64,000 nt of DNA, taken from assembly GCF_026236535.1 (NCBI RefSeq), contig NZ_JAHTMW010000008.1:186001-250000 (forward strand). The letters run 5' to 3'. Under the pieces are notes generated by a model, which was not told the origin of the DNA, made no database searches, and saw nothing but the letters and a program-made list of their open reading frames with translations. The stretch is from Streptomyces sp. SKN60 (GTDB taxonomy: Bacteria > Actinomycetota > Actinomycetes > Streptomycetales > Streptomycetaceae). Numbering within the stretch: position 1 is the first letter of the stretch; each line of letters opens with the position of its first letter. This document shows, piece after piece, positions 25,539 through 33,626 of this stretch. Both the position numbers and the translations under genes were made by a program.

Positions 25539-25737
25539 ATGAAGGGAAGTCCTTGGGCGCCCACTGCGGTCGGTATGGCGCTGGAACGGCGTGAGCTGAC
25601 CGCTCGCCGTCGTGTGGACGAGCTTCGGGAGGAGGCCGGCCGTATCCAGGCCGAGCTGGTGGTGGCCGAGCAGGAGTGGAACGAGTGGATCATCACCCGT
25701 TCACGCGTCGACGAGGTGCTGCCCCCGGAAGAGGGAG
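25539..25737 (+). pseudogene. Fragment of a small coiled-coil protein
   Basis: Reads MALERRELTARRRVDELREE, then AGRIQAELVVAEQEWNEWIITRSRVDEVL, a highly helical charged stretch like the small coiled-coil proteins often found beside transposases in Streptomyces. It runs directly, without a stop, into a shifted Lrp-type sequence, so it is either a recombined fragment or a chimera. Confidence 0.5.
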
Positions 25738-26184
25738 GCGCCCCCGACCATCCACGAGCTCCAGGCCGACGGCCGGCTCTCCGACCAGGACCTGGCCGAC
25801 CGGGTCCCGCTCTCGCCTTCGCCCTGCCTGCGGCGGGTCCGGCGGCTGGAGCAGGCCGGCCTCATCCGCGGCTACACCGCCATGGTCGACCAGGTCGCGT
25901 ACGGCCGCCCGATCACCGTGTTCGTCCGGACACGGCTGGAACGCCACACGGCGGACGCGGTCCGGGTGTTCGAGGAGCACGTCGGGGTGATCGAGCACAT
26001 CCAGGACTGCTACCTGATGGCTGGCAGCAGCGACTACCTGCTCCGGGTGGTGATCGAGAGCCTGGAGGCGTGCGCGGCCCTGGTCCGCAAGCGGATCCAC
26101 GCCATCCCCGGCATCGCCTCGATCGAGTCGAGCTTCGCCTTCGGCAGCGTGAAGCAGTCGAGGATCTGCCCGACTCCGGCGTGA
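25738..26184 (+). pseudogene. Lrp/AsnC family regulator, N-terminus replaced
   Basis: From IHELQADGRLSDQDLADRVP through SPSPCLRRVRRLEQAGLIRG and the RAM effector domain (HIQDCYLMAGSSDYLLRVVI, IPGIASIESSFAFGSVKQ) this is a near-complete Lrp/AsnC protein. The first helix normally present before ILxxLQxDGR is missing and there is no credible start or ribosome binding site. Its 5' end abuts the coiled-coil fragment in another frame. Expression as a functional regulator is doubtful. Confidence 0.75.
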
Positions 26185-26206
26185 CGCAGGGCCCCGCGGG
26201 CCGGCC

Positions 26207-27655
26207 TCAGGCGCGCAGCGGCCAGCAGGGGTCGCCGGTGAGCGTGGCCAGGTCGGCGTCGCCCTCGGAGTCGGCCGCCCAGGCGATGTAGCCGTCCGGG
26301 CGGACGAGGAGGGCGCCGGGCAGTCCGGCCGCCGGCTCGGCGCGGACGGCGCCGAGGCCGGTCGGCAGGATCCCGGCCGTGTCGAGCAGGACGGGCCGGC
26401 CGTCGTGGAACAGCGAGGGGTCGAGCCCGGGGGCGCGGTGGCCGGCCAGCGGGTGGCCGCCCGGCAGCTCGTAGGAGTGCGCGAGCCCCGACATCTGCCC
26501 GGCCAGGTGCCGGTTGGCCTCGGGGAGCCGGAGCAGGTCCGTGAAGACCTTGCGCAGTTCGACGACGTCCTCGGCCGGGCGGGGGTCGGCGAAGACCCGC
26601 TGCGCCTGGGTGATGTGCACGACCCAGGCGCCCGCCGGGTGCCGCTCGGCGTGGTACGTGTCCAGAAGCTCCGCCGGGGCGCGGCCGCGCAGGACGGCGG
26701 CGGCCTTCCAGCCGAGGTTGAAGGCGTCCTGCACGCCGAGGTTCAGGCCCTGGCCGCCGAACGGCGGGTGGATGTGCGCGGCGTCGCCGGCGAAGAAGAC
26801 GTTGCCGACCCGGTAGCTCTCGATCTGTCGGGTGGCGTCGCCGAACCGCGAGGCGTGCGCCACCTCGGCCAGTACGGTCTCCTCGCCGTACACGGTGCGC
26901 AGTTGGGCGGCGATCTCCTCGAAGGTCACGGGCCGGTCCTTGGCCGCGTCCGTGCCGTCCGTCCTGCCGCTGGTGAACCGGTAGCGGTCGCCGCCCGCCG
27001 GGACCAGCATCACCCAGTCCTCGCCGACGTAGCGGGTGAGCGTGCTGGCGTGCCCGATGGCCGTGGGCACGTGCTCGGAGGCCGACTTCAGGCGCACGTC
27101 GGCGAGGACCGCCGTGTACGTGCCCGGCCGGCCGGGGAACGGTACGTCGAGCAGTTTGCGGACCGTGCTGTGCCCGCCGTCGCAGGCCATCAGGTAGCGG
27201 GCCTCGAACCGCCGACCGCCGGCCGTGACCACCACGCCTTCGTCGGACTGCGCTACGGCCGTCACCGGGGTGTCGCGCAGCACCGTGACGCCGAGGGAGA
27301 GGGCTCGCTCCTCCAGCACCGCCTCGACGTCCCCCTGGGGGATGGCGAGCGGGTGGGGGTGGGCCGTGTCCCACGCGGTGTAGTCCAGCGGCACGGGGAG
27401 CAACGCGAAGTGGCCGCCGCCGCCCGGCTCGCGGGTCAGTGCCCGCTCCTTCATCGGTTCCAGCAGGCCGCGCAGCTCGAAGAGCTCCTGAGTGCGGGGC
27501 TGGAGGGAGCCGCCCTTCATCTGCGCGACCCGCTCGGGCAGGCGCTCGATCACCAGGGTCCGCACGCCCGCGAGCGCCAGCTCGCAGGCCAGCGTCAGGC
27601 CGGTGGGTCCGGCGCCCGCCACGATCACTTCGGCCGTTTCGGCTCGCTCGCTCAT
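26207..27655 (-). CDS. FAD-dependent aromatic monooxygenase (PHBH-type class A)
   Basis: 482 residues. FAD motif VIVAGAGPTGLTLACELALAG at residues 10-30, the ACDGGHSTVRKLL loop near 162, and the second FAD motif FFAGDAAHIHPPFGGQGLNLGV near 284. Sequence style matches the PgaE/MtmOIV/rifampicin-monooxygenase group that hydroxylates aromatic polyketides or antibiotics. NAD(P)H and O2 are cofactors. It is divergent from a TetR, so it is probably an inducible xenobiotic-inactivating hydroxylase. Confidence 0.9.
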   Translation of the reverse strand: MSERAETAEVIVAGAGPTGLTLACELALAGVRTLVIERLPERVAQMKGGSLQPRTQELFELRGLLEPMKERALTREPGGGGHFALLPVPLDYTAWDTAHPHPLAIPQGDVEAVLEERALSLGVTVLRDTPVTAVAQSDEGVVVTAGGRRFEARYLMACDGGHSTVRKLLDVPFPGRPGTYTAVLADVRLKSASEHVPTAIGHASTLTRYVGEDWVMLVPAGGDRYRFTSGRTDGTDAAKDRPVTFEEIAAQLRTVYGEETVLAEVAHASRFGDATRQIESYRVGNVFFAGDAAHIHPPFGGQGLNLGVQDAFNLGWKAAAVLRGRAPAELLDTYHAERHPAGAWVVHITQAQRVFADPRPAEDVVELRKVFTDLLRLPEANRHLAGQMSGLAHSYELPGGHPLAGHRAPGLDPSLFHDGRPVLLDTAGILPTGLGAVRAEPAAGLPGALLVRPDGYIAWAADSEGDADLATLTGDPCWPLRA

Positions 27656-27675
27656 CGTTCCTCCAAAAGTCGCCT

Positions 27676-27734
27676 AGGTGCAAAACTAAACCGTGAGGTA
27701 AATGTAAACCAGGTGCAGAAATTTTCCAAGTGCA
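27676..27734. promoter_or_regulatory. Direct GTGCA repeats in the monooxygenase/TetR promoter
   Basis: AGGTGCA at 27676 and 27711 and AAGTGCA at 27728, each followed by an A/T-rich run, within an AT-rich 100-base gap. They may be operator half-sites for the divergent TetR; no perfect palindrome is visible. Confidence 0.4.
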
Positions 27735-27756
27735 GGTTTCTTGGTAGCGTGCGGGC

Positions 27757-28380
27757 ATGACTGGGCTGCGGGAACGGAAGCGGGCACGGACCCATGCCGC
27801 GATCTCCGAGGCGGCGATCGCGCTCTTCCTCGAGTACGGGTTCGACCAGGTGTCGGTGGCGCAGGTGGCCGAGGCGGCCGAGGTGTCCAAACGGACCCTC
27901 TTCGCCTACTTCCCCACCAAAGAGGACCTCGTCATCCACCGCTTCGCCGACCACGAGGACGAGGCGGCCCGGGTGGTACGGGGCCGCCCGCCGGAGGTCG
28001 GGCCGCTGGCGGCCCTGCGGGACCACTTCCTCGCAGGGCTGCGGGACCGCGATCCGATCACCGGCCTCAACGACCTGCCGCAGCTGCTGGCCTTCAACCG
28101 GCTGGTCCAGGAGACGCCGGCGCTGGCCGTGCGGGCGGTGGGTTTCTTGGAGAACTCCCGCCGCGCGCTGGCCCTGGCCCTTCAGGAGACCGCGGACGTC
28201 CCCGCACTGACGGCACGACTGGCCGCCTCCCACGTGGTCGGCACGCACTGGCTGCTGTCCCGTGACAACGTCGACGCCCTGTCGGCCGGCGCCTCGGCGG
28301 ACGACCGCTACCCCGAGGCGGTAGCGGACGCCGAACACGCCTTCGCCCTCCTGGCCGAGGGGCTGGACGGGCGCCTCTGA
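27757..28380 (+). CDS. TetR family transcriptional regulator
   Basis: 207 residues. Helix-turn-helix at about residues 9-55 (THAAISEAAIALFLEYGFDQ, VAEAAEVSKRTLFAYFPTKE), of the group with a C-terminal MftR-like domain. Divergent from the FAD monooxygenase, which it likely represses. A perfect 15-bp hairpin ends the gene 15 bases after the stop. Confidence 0.9.
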   Translation: MTGLRERKRARTHAAISEAAIALFLEYGFDQVSVAQVAEAAEVSKRTLFAYFPTKEDLVIHRFADHEDEAARVVRGRPPEVGPLAALRDHFLAGLRDRDPITGLNDLPQLLAFNRLVQETPALAVRAVGFLENSRRALALALQETADVPALTARLAASHVVGTHWLLSRDNVDALSAGASADDRYPEAVADAEHAFALLAEGLDGRL

Positions 28381-28395
28381 ACAAAGCCCCCGATC

Positions 28396-28434
28396 GGCGC
28401 GGGGCCGCCCGGCGGGACGGGGCGGCCCCGCGCC
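28396..28434 (+). terminator. Perfect 15-bp hairpin after the TetR gene
   Basis: 28396-28410 pairs fully with 28420-28434 around a 9-base loop. No T-run. One of the strongest hairpins in the window. Confidence 0.8.
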
Positions 28435-28443
28435 ATGGACGCC

Positions 28444-28746
28444 ATGAGCAGCCGCGACCCCGACGTGCCCGACCCACGCCATCGCCGACGGACCGGCCCG
28501 CCCGTCCCTCCGCCCCGGCCGGTCCGCGGGCCGCGCGGCCTGCCGCCGCTGGGGAACCTGCCCGCCTTCCAGCGGGACCCGCCGGGGTTCCTGTCCCGCC
28601 TGCGCGACGAGTTCGGGGACGCCGTCACCTGGTCGCTCGGGCCGCGGCGCAGCCTTTTCGTCTCCCATCCCCGGCGCATCGCGGAGCTGCTGGCCGCCCG
28701 GGAGGGCACGTACGAGATCCTGGAGATCGGCAGGGTCCCGGGGTGA
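28444..28746 (+). pseudogene. N-terminal fragment of a cytochrome P450
   Basis: About 100 codons with the proline-rich entry and first strands of a P450 (GPRGLPPLGNLPAFQRDPPG, FLSRLRDEFGDAVTWSLGPR, FVSHPRRIAELL) and then an abrupt stop. The I-helix, ExxR and heme-cysteine regions are all missing, so it cannot be active. Position after the monooxygenase/TetR pair hints at a former oxidative gene set. Confidence 0.75.
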
Positions 28747-29411
28747 CTCCCGGTCCTTACCTGTCGCGCGAAGGAAGGCGGGGTGCCCTTGAACGGTCGC
28801 CATCTCTCCGTCGCCGACGCGGTGGCCCGCGAAGGCGGCCGCGATCCCAGGCCGGCGGGCATCACCCTGCGGGCGGGCGGCGCGCGCGACGGCAGGACCA
28901 AGGAGTGCCCATCACCATGCGGCCTGCCGGCAGAGAAGGCCCTCACCGTCAGGGGCGTACCGACGTTCCTCGATCCGTTCAGCCGCCCGAATCCGTCCGG
29001 AGCCAGGGGAGCGGGGTCAGTAACATCGCCGAGGCCGGCAGCTGGCGTCAGCCGCAGACGGGACCGGCAAGGCCCCCGGCCGGCTCCGTGACGGTTAGGC
29101 GTCGGCGCCTGAAGCGCTGGGCGGTATGAATGCGACCAGCGCCGGGCGGGGCGCCGCCGACCTGGCCTCCTCTGTGCCGCCGCGGTGGAGCTGCTAGCGG
29201 GCGCGGCTGTGGAACTTGTCGCGGGCGCGCAGACCCTCTCTGAAGACCTACCTGCACCTCAAGTCTGCGCACGGTCACGGAGCAGGAGGGGGTGCCCAGG
29301 GGAGTCGTAGGGGCCTCCGGTCCGTCCCGCGCCGGGTGACAGGGCGCGTTCGAACGCGGTGTCGCCCCGTGTCCAGGTCGCCCGGGCGGCAGAGGCTTGA
29401 CTCCGGCAAGT
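28747..29411. other. Gene-poor 0.66-kb stretch
   Basis: Open frames exist on both strands but none shows a recognisable domain, start site or consistent codon use. It separates the P450 fragment from the TetR at 29.4 kb. No RNA gene was recognised. Confidence 0.4.
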
Positions 29412-29431
29412 GTGAGTGGTTAAGTACTCAC
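29412..29431. promoter_or_regulatory. TetR operator abutting the start codon
   Basis: GTGAGTGGTTAAGTACTCAC has inverted halves GTGAGT/ACTCAC with an 8-base spacer and ends exactly one base before the ATG at 29432. Repressor binding would block the 5' end of the gene, so strong autorepression is likely. Confidence 0.78.
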
Positions 29432-29995
29432 ATGAAGACGGAGCGACGCCAACTATCTACAGCCGACGAGCGCCGGGAGACGGTGCTGCGCACCGCCATC
29501 GGAGCCTTCGCGGCCCGGGGGTACTTCGGGACCACCACCACGGAGGTGGCCAAGGCCGCCGGCATCTCTCAGGCCTACGTCTACCGTCTCTTCCCGAACA
29601 AGGAAGCCCTGTTCACCGCGGTCGTCGAGCACTGCTTCACCCGGGTCCGTGCCGCTCTCGAAGTCGGTGCGGCAAAGGCCGAGAGCAGCTCGCCCGAGGC
29701 GGTGCTCGCCTCGATGGGTGATGCCTATGCCCGCCTGATCAGTGACAACGATCTGATGCTGGTCCAGCTGCACGCCCAGGCGGCGGCGGTGTCCGAGCCG
29801 GCCGTCCGTGAGGCGGTCCGGGCGGGGTACGCCCGCAGCGTCGAGTATGTCCGCAGCGCCTCGGGGGGCAGTGAGCAGCAGGTGCAGGAGTTCTTCGCCG
29901 TCGGCATGCTCTGTCACCTCCTGGTGTCCATCGACGCAGAGGCGATCTCCGCGCCCTGGACTCGCACTCTGACGGCGGGGATCACGCACTACTGA
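29432..29995 (+). CDS. TetR family transcriptional regulator
   Basis: 187 residues. Helix-turn-helix at about residues 14-62 (RRETVLRTAIGAFAARGYFG, VAKAAGISQAYVYRLFPNKE). The start is set at ATG 29432; upstream codons would lie inside the operator. Boxes with the same 6-8-6 GTGAGT/ACTCAC architecture lie at its own start, upstream of the dioxygenase gene (30059) and upstream of the SRPBCC gene (9199), which marks these as a likely small regulon. Confidence 0.9.
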   Translation: MKTERRQLSTADERRETVLRTAIGAFAARGYFGTTTTEVAKAAGISQAYVYRLFPNKEALFTAVVEHCFTRVRAALEVGAAKAESSSPEAVLASMGDAYARLISDNDLMLVQLHAQAAAVSEPAVREAVRAGYARSVEYVRSASGGSEQQVQEFFAVGMLCHLLVSIDAEAISAPWTRTLTAGITHY

Positions 29996-30058
29996 CACGC
30001 CCTCGACAGGCGGCCGCACGTGTCCGCGGGCCGGCGGCCGCTTCTTCTGTACCTAAAA

Positions 30059-30080
30059 AGTGAGTGTTCGACCACTCACT
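30059..30080. promoter_or_regulatory. TetR operator upstream of the dioxygenase gene
   Basis: AGTGAGTG and CACTCACT flank a 6-base spacer in a perfect inverted repeat 36 bases before the ATG of the carotenoid-oxygenase-type gene. It has the same half-sites as the box at 29412. Confidence 0.78.
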
Positions 30081-30115
30081 ATCCATCGATCTTTCTCCCA
30101 GATTCGAGGTTCATG

Positions 30116-31468
30116 ATGACGAGCAAGCCCTACCTGACCGGTCATTACGCCCCCGTCGCCGATGAGATCACCGCGACCCAGCTGACCGTGGAGGGGACCG
30201 TGCCGACCGAACTGACCGGCCGGCTGATCCGCAACAGCCACAACCCCAAGCCCGGCATCACGCCCTCCCACTGGTTCAAGGGCAGCGGCATGGTGCACGG
30301 CATCCGGCTGAACCAGGGCCGCGCCGAGTGGTACCGCAACCGGTGGGTCCACACCCCCGCCCTCGACGGCGCGCCCTATATGACCGACCGGGGACCGGAC
30401 CTGACGGTCAGCACGGCCGGCACACACGTCATCGAACACGGCGGACGGCTGCTGGCTCTGTCGGAGGCGGCACTGCCCTTCGAGCTGACGGCTGATCTGG
30501 AGACGGTGGGCGCCTACGACTTCGGCGGCAAGCTCACCTCCGCCATGACCGCCCACCCCAAGGGGGACCCGGCCACCGGTGAACTGCACTTCTTCGCCTC
30601 CTCCCCGTTCCCGCCATTCCTGATCCACCACGTCGCCTCCGCCGACGGCCAGGTGCTGGACAGCCAGGAAGTGCCTGGCGCGAGTGCTGCGCTGAAGCAC
30701 GACTTCGCGATCACCGAGAACTACGTGATCTTCCTGGAGGGCTCGGTGACCTTCGATCCCGCCGAACACTCCGGAATCCCGTACAGCTGGAGCGACGCGC
30801 AGGCCACACGGATCGGCGTCATGCCGCGCGGAGCCGGCGGCGCCCGGCGGATCCGCTGGTTCGAGATCGCCCAGGGGTACGGCATGCACTTCGCCAACGC
30901 CTACGAGGACGCCTCCGGACGGATCGTCGTCGAGGGCCCCACGGTGGGCCGCGAGGGCTGGCAGCGCTCCTGGAACTGGTGGGTCGGCGCCGAGGACCGA
31001 GGTGCCGAACCGAACTCCGGTTCCCGAAGCCGTCGTTGGACCGTGGACCTGGCCGCCGGGACCGTCCGCGAACAGCAGACCGACGACCTGACCGTGGAGT
31101 TCCCCACGATCAACGACAACTTCACCGGCAGTGAGCACCGCTACCAGTACGCGCTGTCGTTCCCCGACGACCTCGGAATCGGCAATCACACCCTGGTGAA
31201 GTACGACCGCACCACCGGTGGCCGCCAACTGCTGCCGTTCGGCACCGGCCAACTCCCCAGCGAGGCGGTCTTCGTCCAGGCGGACGGCACCACCGGCGAG
31301 GACGAGGGATACCTCCTCACCATCGTCAGCGACCTCAACGCCGACGCGTCGAAGCTACTCGTCCTCGACGCCTCCGACCTCTCCGTGCCCCCGATCGCCA
31401 CGATCCATCTCCCGCGGCGGGTGCCCGCGATGATCCACGGCTCGTGGATCCCCGACACCGCCCTCTGA
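30116..31468 (+). CDS. Carotenoid oxygenase (RPE65/lignostilbene dioxygenase) family protein
   Basis: 450 residues, a complete seven-bladed propeller non-heme Fe(II) dioxygenase. The four iron histidines are visible: H147 (TAHPKGDP), H195 (KHDFAIT), H258 (GMHFANAYED) and H441 (IHGSWIPD). The N-terminal HWFKGSGMVHGI is also conserved. The family cleaves alkene bonds of carotenoids or stilbenes to two carbonyl products. There is no carotenoid pathway nearby, so a stilbene- or styrenyl-type substrate is equally likely. Start at 30116 is better spaced from GAGG (30106) than the ATG one codon upstream. Under a TetR operator. Confidence 0.9.
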   Translation: MTSKPYLTGHYAPVADEITATQLTVEGTVPTELTGRLIRNSHNPKPGITPSHWFKGSGMVHGIRLNQGRAEWYRNRWVHTPALDGAPYMTDRGPDLTVSTAGTHVIEHGGRLLALSEAALPFELTADLETVGAYDFGGKLTSAMTAHPKGDPATGELHFFASSPFPPFLIHHVASADGQVLDSQEVPGASAALKHDFAITENYVIFLEGSVTFDPAEHSGIPYSWSDAQATRIGVMPRGAGGARRIRWFEIAQGYGMHFANAYEDASGRIVVEGPTVGREGWQRSWNWWVGAEDRGAEPNSGSRSRRWTVDLAAGTVREQQTDDLTVEFPTINDNFTGSEHRYQYALSFPDDLGIGNHTLVKYDRTTGGRQLLPFGTGQLPSEAVFVQADGTTGEDEGYLLTIVSDLNADASKLLVLDASDLSVPPIATIHLPRRVPAMIHGSWIPDTAL

Positions 31469-31536
31469 CAGGCGTCCACACCTCCGGCGTCCGCCCCCGC
31501 ATACGCCCCGCCTCGCCCGTGACAAGGAGCCTTCCC

Positions 31537-32604
31537 ATGCACAACTCCCACGCCCACGCCCACACCCACACACCCACCTTCACCGCCACCGTCACCGAAG
31601 CGGTGCTCCCCGGCGTGGTCGACCCGGATGGCATCCAGGTGCGTACCCGGCCCGCCGGCCCGGCCGGCCCCGGGCAGGTCGTCCTGGCGATGGAGGCCGC
31701 CGGAGTCTCCTTCGCCGAGCAGCAGATGCGCCGCGGCAAGTACTACGACCAGCCGCCCTTCCCCTTCGTCCCCGGCTACGACCTCGTCGGACGGGCCGTC
31801 GACGTGGGCGAGGGCGTACGCGGCGAGCTGCTGGGGAGACGCTTCGCCGCACTGACCAAGACCGGGGGCTGGGCCAGTCACGTCACCGTCGACGCGGGCG
31901 ACCTGACCGAGGTGCCCGAGTCCGTCGACTCCGCCGAAGCGGAGACCTTCGTGGTCAACGGCATCACCGCCTGGCAGATGCTCCACCGCCTCGCCAGGGT
32001 TCAGCCCGGCCAGATCGTCCTGGTGCACGGCGCGAACGGCGGCGTCGGCTCCACCCTCGTCCAGCTCGCCCGCATCGCCGGCGCCCGGGTCGTCGGCACC
32101 GCATCGGCCACACACCACGACGCCGTCCGGGCTCTGAGTGCCATTCCCGTCGACTACCGGGCCCCCGATCTGGAGGACCAGTTGCGCGGCCACGCCCCGC
32201 AGGGTTACGACGCGGTGTTCGACCACGTCGGCGGCGAGGGCATCCTCGCCTCTTACCGCCTGCTGGCCGCCAAGGGCACCCTCGTCTCCTACGGCACCGC
32301 CTCGACCCGCGACGTCCAGGGCTCGTCCAAAGCCCCGGTCCTCAAGCTGTTCACCCGCCTGATGCTGTGGAACGCCCTCCCCAACGGCAAGGGCGCCCAC
32401 TTCTACAACATCTGGGCCGGGCGGCGCCGGCTCGACACCTTCCGTACCAAGTTGCGCGCCGACCTTGCCCAGGTCCTAGCCCTGCTTGCCGACGGTGCAC
32501 TCGTCCCCCAGGTCGCCGCCCGCGTCCCGCTCACCGAGGTCGGCGAAGCGGTTCGGCTGGCGGAATCCGGCACCGTGGTCGGCAAGGTCGTCCTGGTGCC
32601 ATAG
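31537..32604 (+). CDS. NADPH:quinone oxidoreductase-like MDR protein with His-rich N-terminus
   Basis: 355 residues. GroES-like domain (EAAGVSFAEQQMRRGKYYDQ, FVPGYDLVGRAVDVG), then the NADPH motif GANGGVGSTLVQLARIAGARV near residue 165, and VVGKVVLVP at the end. No zinc cysteines, so a quinone/enone reductase. The first 13 residues are HNSHAHAHTHTPT, an unusual histidine-rich metal-binding-like extension. An AAGGAG box lies upstream. 68 bases separate it from the dioxygenase, which suggests that it reduces the aldehyde or enone products or quinones produced there. Confidence 0.88.
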   Translation: MHNSHAHAHTHTPTFTATVTEAVLPGVVDPDGIQVRTRPAGPAGPGQVVLAMEAAGVSFAEQQMRRGKYYDQPPFPFVPGYDLVGRAVDVGEGVRGELLGRRFAALTKTGGWASHVTVDAGDLTEVPESVDSAEAETFVVNGITAWQMLHRLARVQPGQIVLVHGANGGVGSTLVQLARIAGARVVGTASATHHDAVRALSAIPVDYRAPDLEDQLRGHAPQGYDAVFDHVGGEGILASYRLLAAKGTLVSYGTASTRDVQGSSKAPVLKLFTRLMLWNALPNGKGAHFYNIWAGRRRLDTFRTKLRADLAQVLALLADGALVPQVAARVPLTEVGEAVRLAESGTVVGKVVLVP

Positions 32605-32669
32605 CAATACGACACCCGAGGCCCACGCCCCCGACCCTGCGATCCCGCGGGGGAGGGGGCCGTCGCCGC

Positions 32670-32867
32670 TCGGCCCAGTCCAGCGGGTCACCGAGCTCAC
32701 CTCCGGCCTGAACGTCCTGCCTTCGAAGACGAAGCGGGCAAGGCGGAACTGGTTGAACAGATCCTCGGCGAGCCGCTACCGCCGAGTGCCACGATCTACC
32801 CGCCCTTCCTCAACGGACCATGGCCTGAACCTCGACCTCGCCGAACGCGTCGTCGCGCGCCAAACCT
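32670..32867 (+). pseudogene. N-terminal remnant of a sugar O-acetyltransferase (Maa/LacA type)
   Basis: In shifting frames the sequence gives VQRVTELTSGLNVLP, then FEDEAGKAELVEQILGEPLP, then SATIYPPF and TDHGLNLDLAERV. This matches the order of the start of maltose/galactoside O-acetyltransferases, before the left-handed beta-helix. At least two frameshifts are needed and the hexapeptide-repeat region is missing. It ends about 100 bases upstream of the sigma-factor gene. Confidence 0.6.
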
Positions 32868-32972
32868 GACAAATATATCCAGGTGGGCGATCAGCCCGAC
32901 GTCCAACGAGACCTTGCACCGACATGACGTAGGTCTCGGGAACTCCGCCCTGCGGATCGACAGCTGACTGAG

Positions 32973-33626
32973 GTGACCACAACCATGCGCGCGCGCATTC
33001 GAGCGGGGGATCCGCAGGCCTTCGCGGAACTCTTCGACGAGTACGCCAAAACTGTCTACAACCATGCCTACCGGCTGACGGCCGACTGGGGGTCGGCTGA
33101 GGACATCGTGTCGGCGACGTTCATGGAGGCCTGGCGTGGCCGCCTGCGCCTCGACGCGGAGGGCGGCAGTGTGCGCCCGTGGTTGCTCGGCATCGCCACC
33201 AACCTCGTTCGCGCCCAATCACGGAGCAACCGCCGCTACAAAGCCGCTGCCGCCGCAGCCGCCGCCCATGCCGCCGGTCTCGAAGGAGAGACGGCTGTGG
33301 CCGATCACGCAGACGAAGTCGCGGGTCGCCTGGACGACCGTAAGCGCTTGGCCGCCACCGCGCAGGCGCTCGCGGCGCTGCGGCGCACCGAACGGGAAGT
33401 GCTGAGCCTGTGCCTGTGGCAGGGCCTGGACTACGCCGCGGCCGCGCAGGTCCTGGGCGTCCCGGTCGGCACGGTGCGCTCCCGGCTCTCCCGGGCCCGT
33501 AAGAAGCTGAAAAAGCTCGCCGACGCACAACTCCAGACCGAAATTCGGGAACCCCGGGCGACAAAACAGCAGATAAGGGGAGACCGCACGATCGCGGCCC
33601 GGTCCGCACAGGAAGGAACCCGGTGA
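32973..33626 (+). CDS. ECF-like RNA polymerase sigma factor
   Basis: 217 residues from GTG. Region 2 is at about residues 10-80 (GDPQAFAELFDEYAKTVYNH, SAEDIVSATFMEAWRGR) and region 4 at 130-180 (RTEREVLSLCLWQGLDYAAA, AQVLGVPVGTVRSRLSRARK). Such factors in Streptomyces pair with a downstream CU044_5270 membrane protein, which overlaps by 4 bases here, so that protein probably replaces a classical anti-sigma factor. No -35/-10 autoregulatory site was assigned. Confidence 0.9.
   Translation: MTTTMRARIRAGDPQAFAELFDEYAKTVYNHAYRLTADWGSAEDIVSATFMEAWRGRLRLDAEGGSVRPWLLGIATNLVRAQSRSNRRYKAAAAAAAAHAAGLEGETAVADHADEVAGRLDDRKRLAATAQALAALRRTEREVLSLCLWQGLDYAAAAQVLGVPVGTVRSRLSRARKKLKKLADAQLQTEIREPRATKQQIRGDRTIAARSAQEGTR

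Noticed and set aside
25500..25545. GC-rich palindromic run (CGCGCGCG) upstream of the MFS gene as an operator
   Set aside because: Low-complexity alternating CG; palindromic by composition only.
28783..29091. Plus-strand open frame of 102 codons after the P450 fragment
   Set aside because: Gly/Arg/Pro-rich, no domain, no good ribosome binding site distinct from background.
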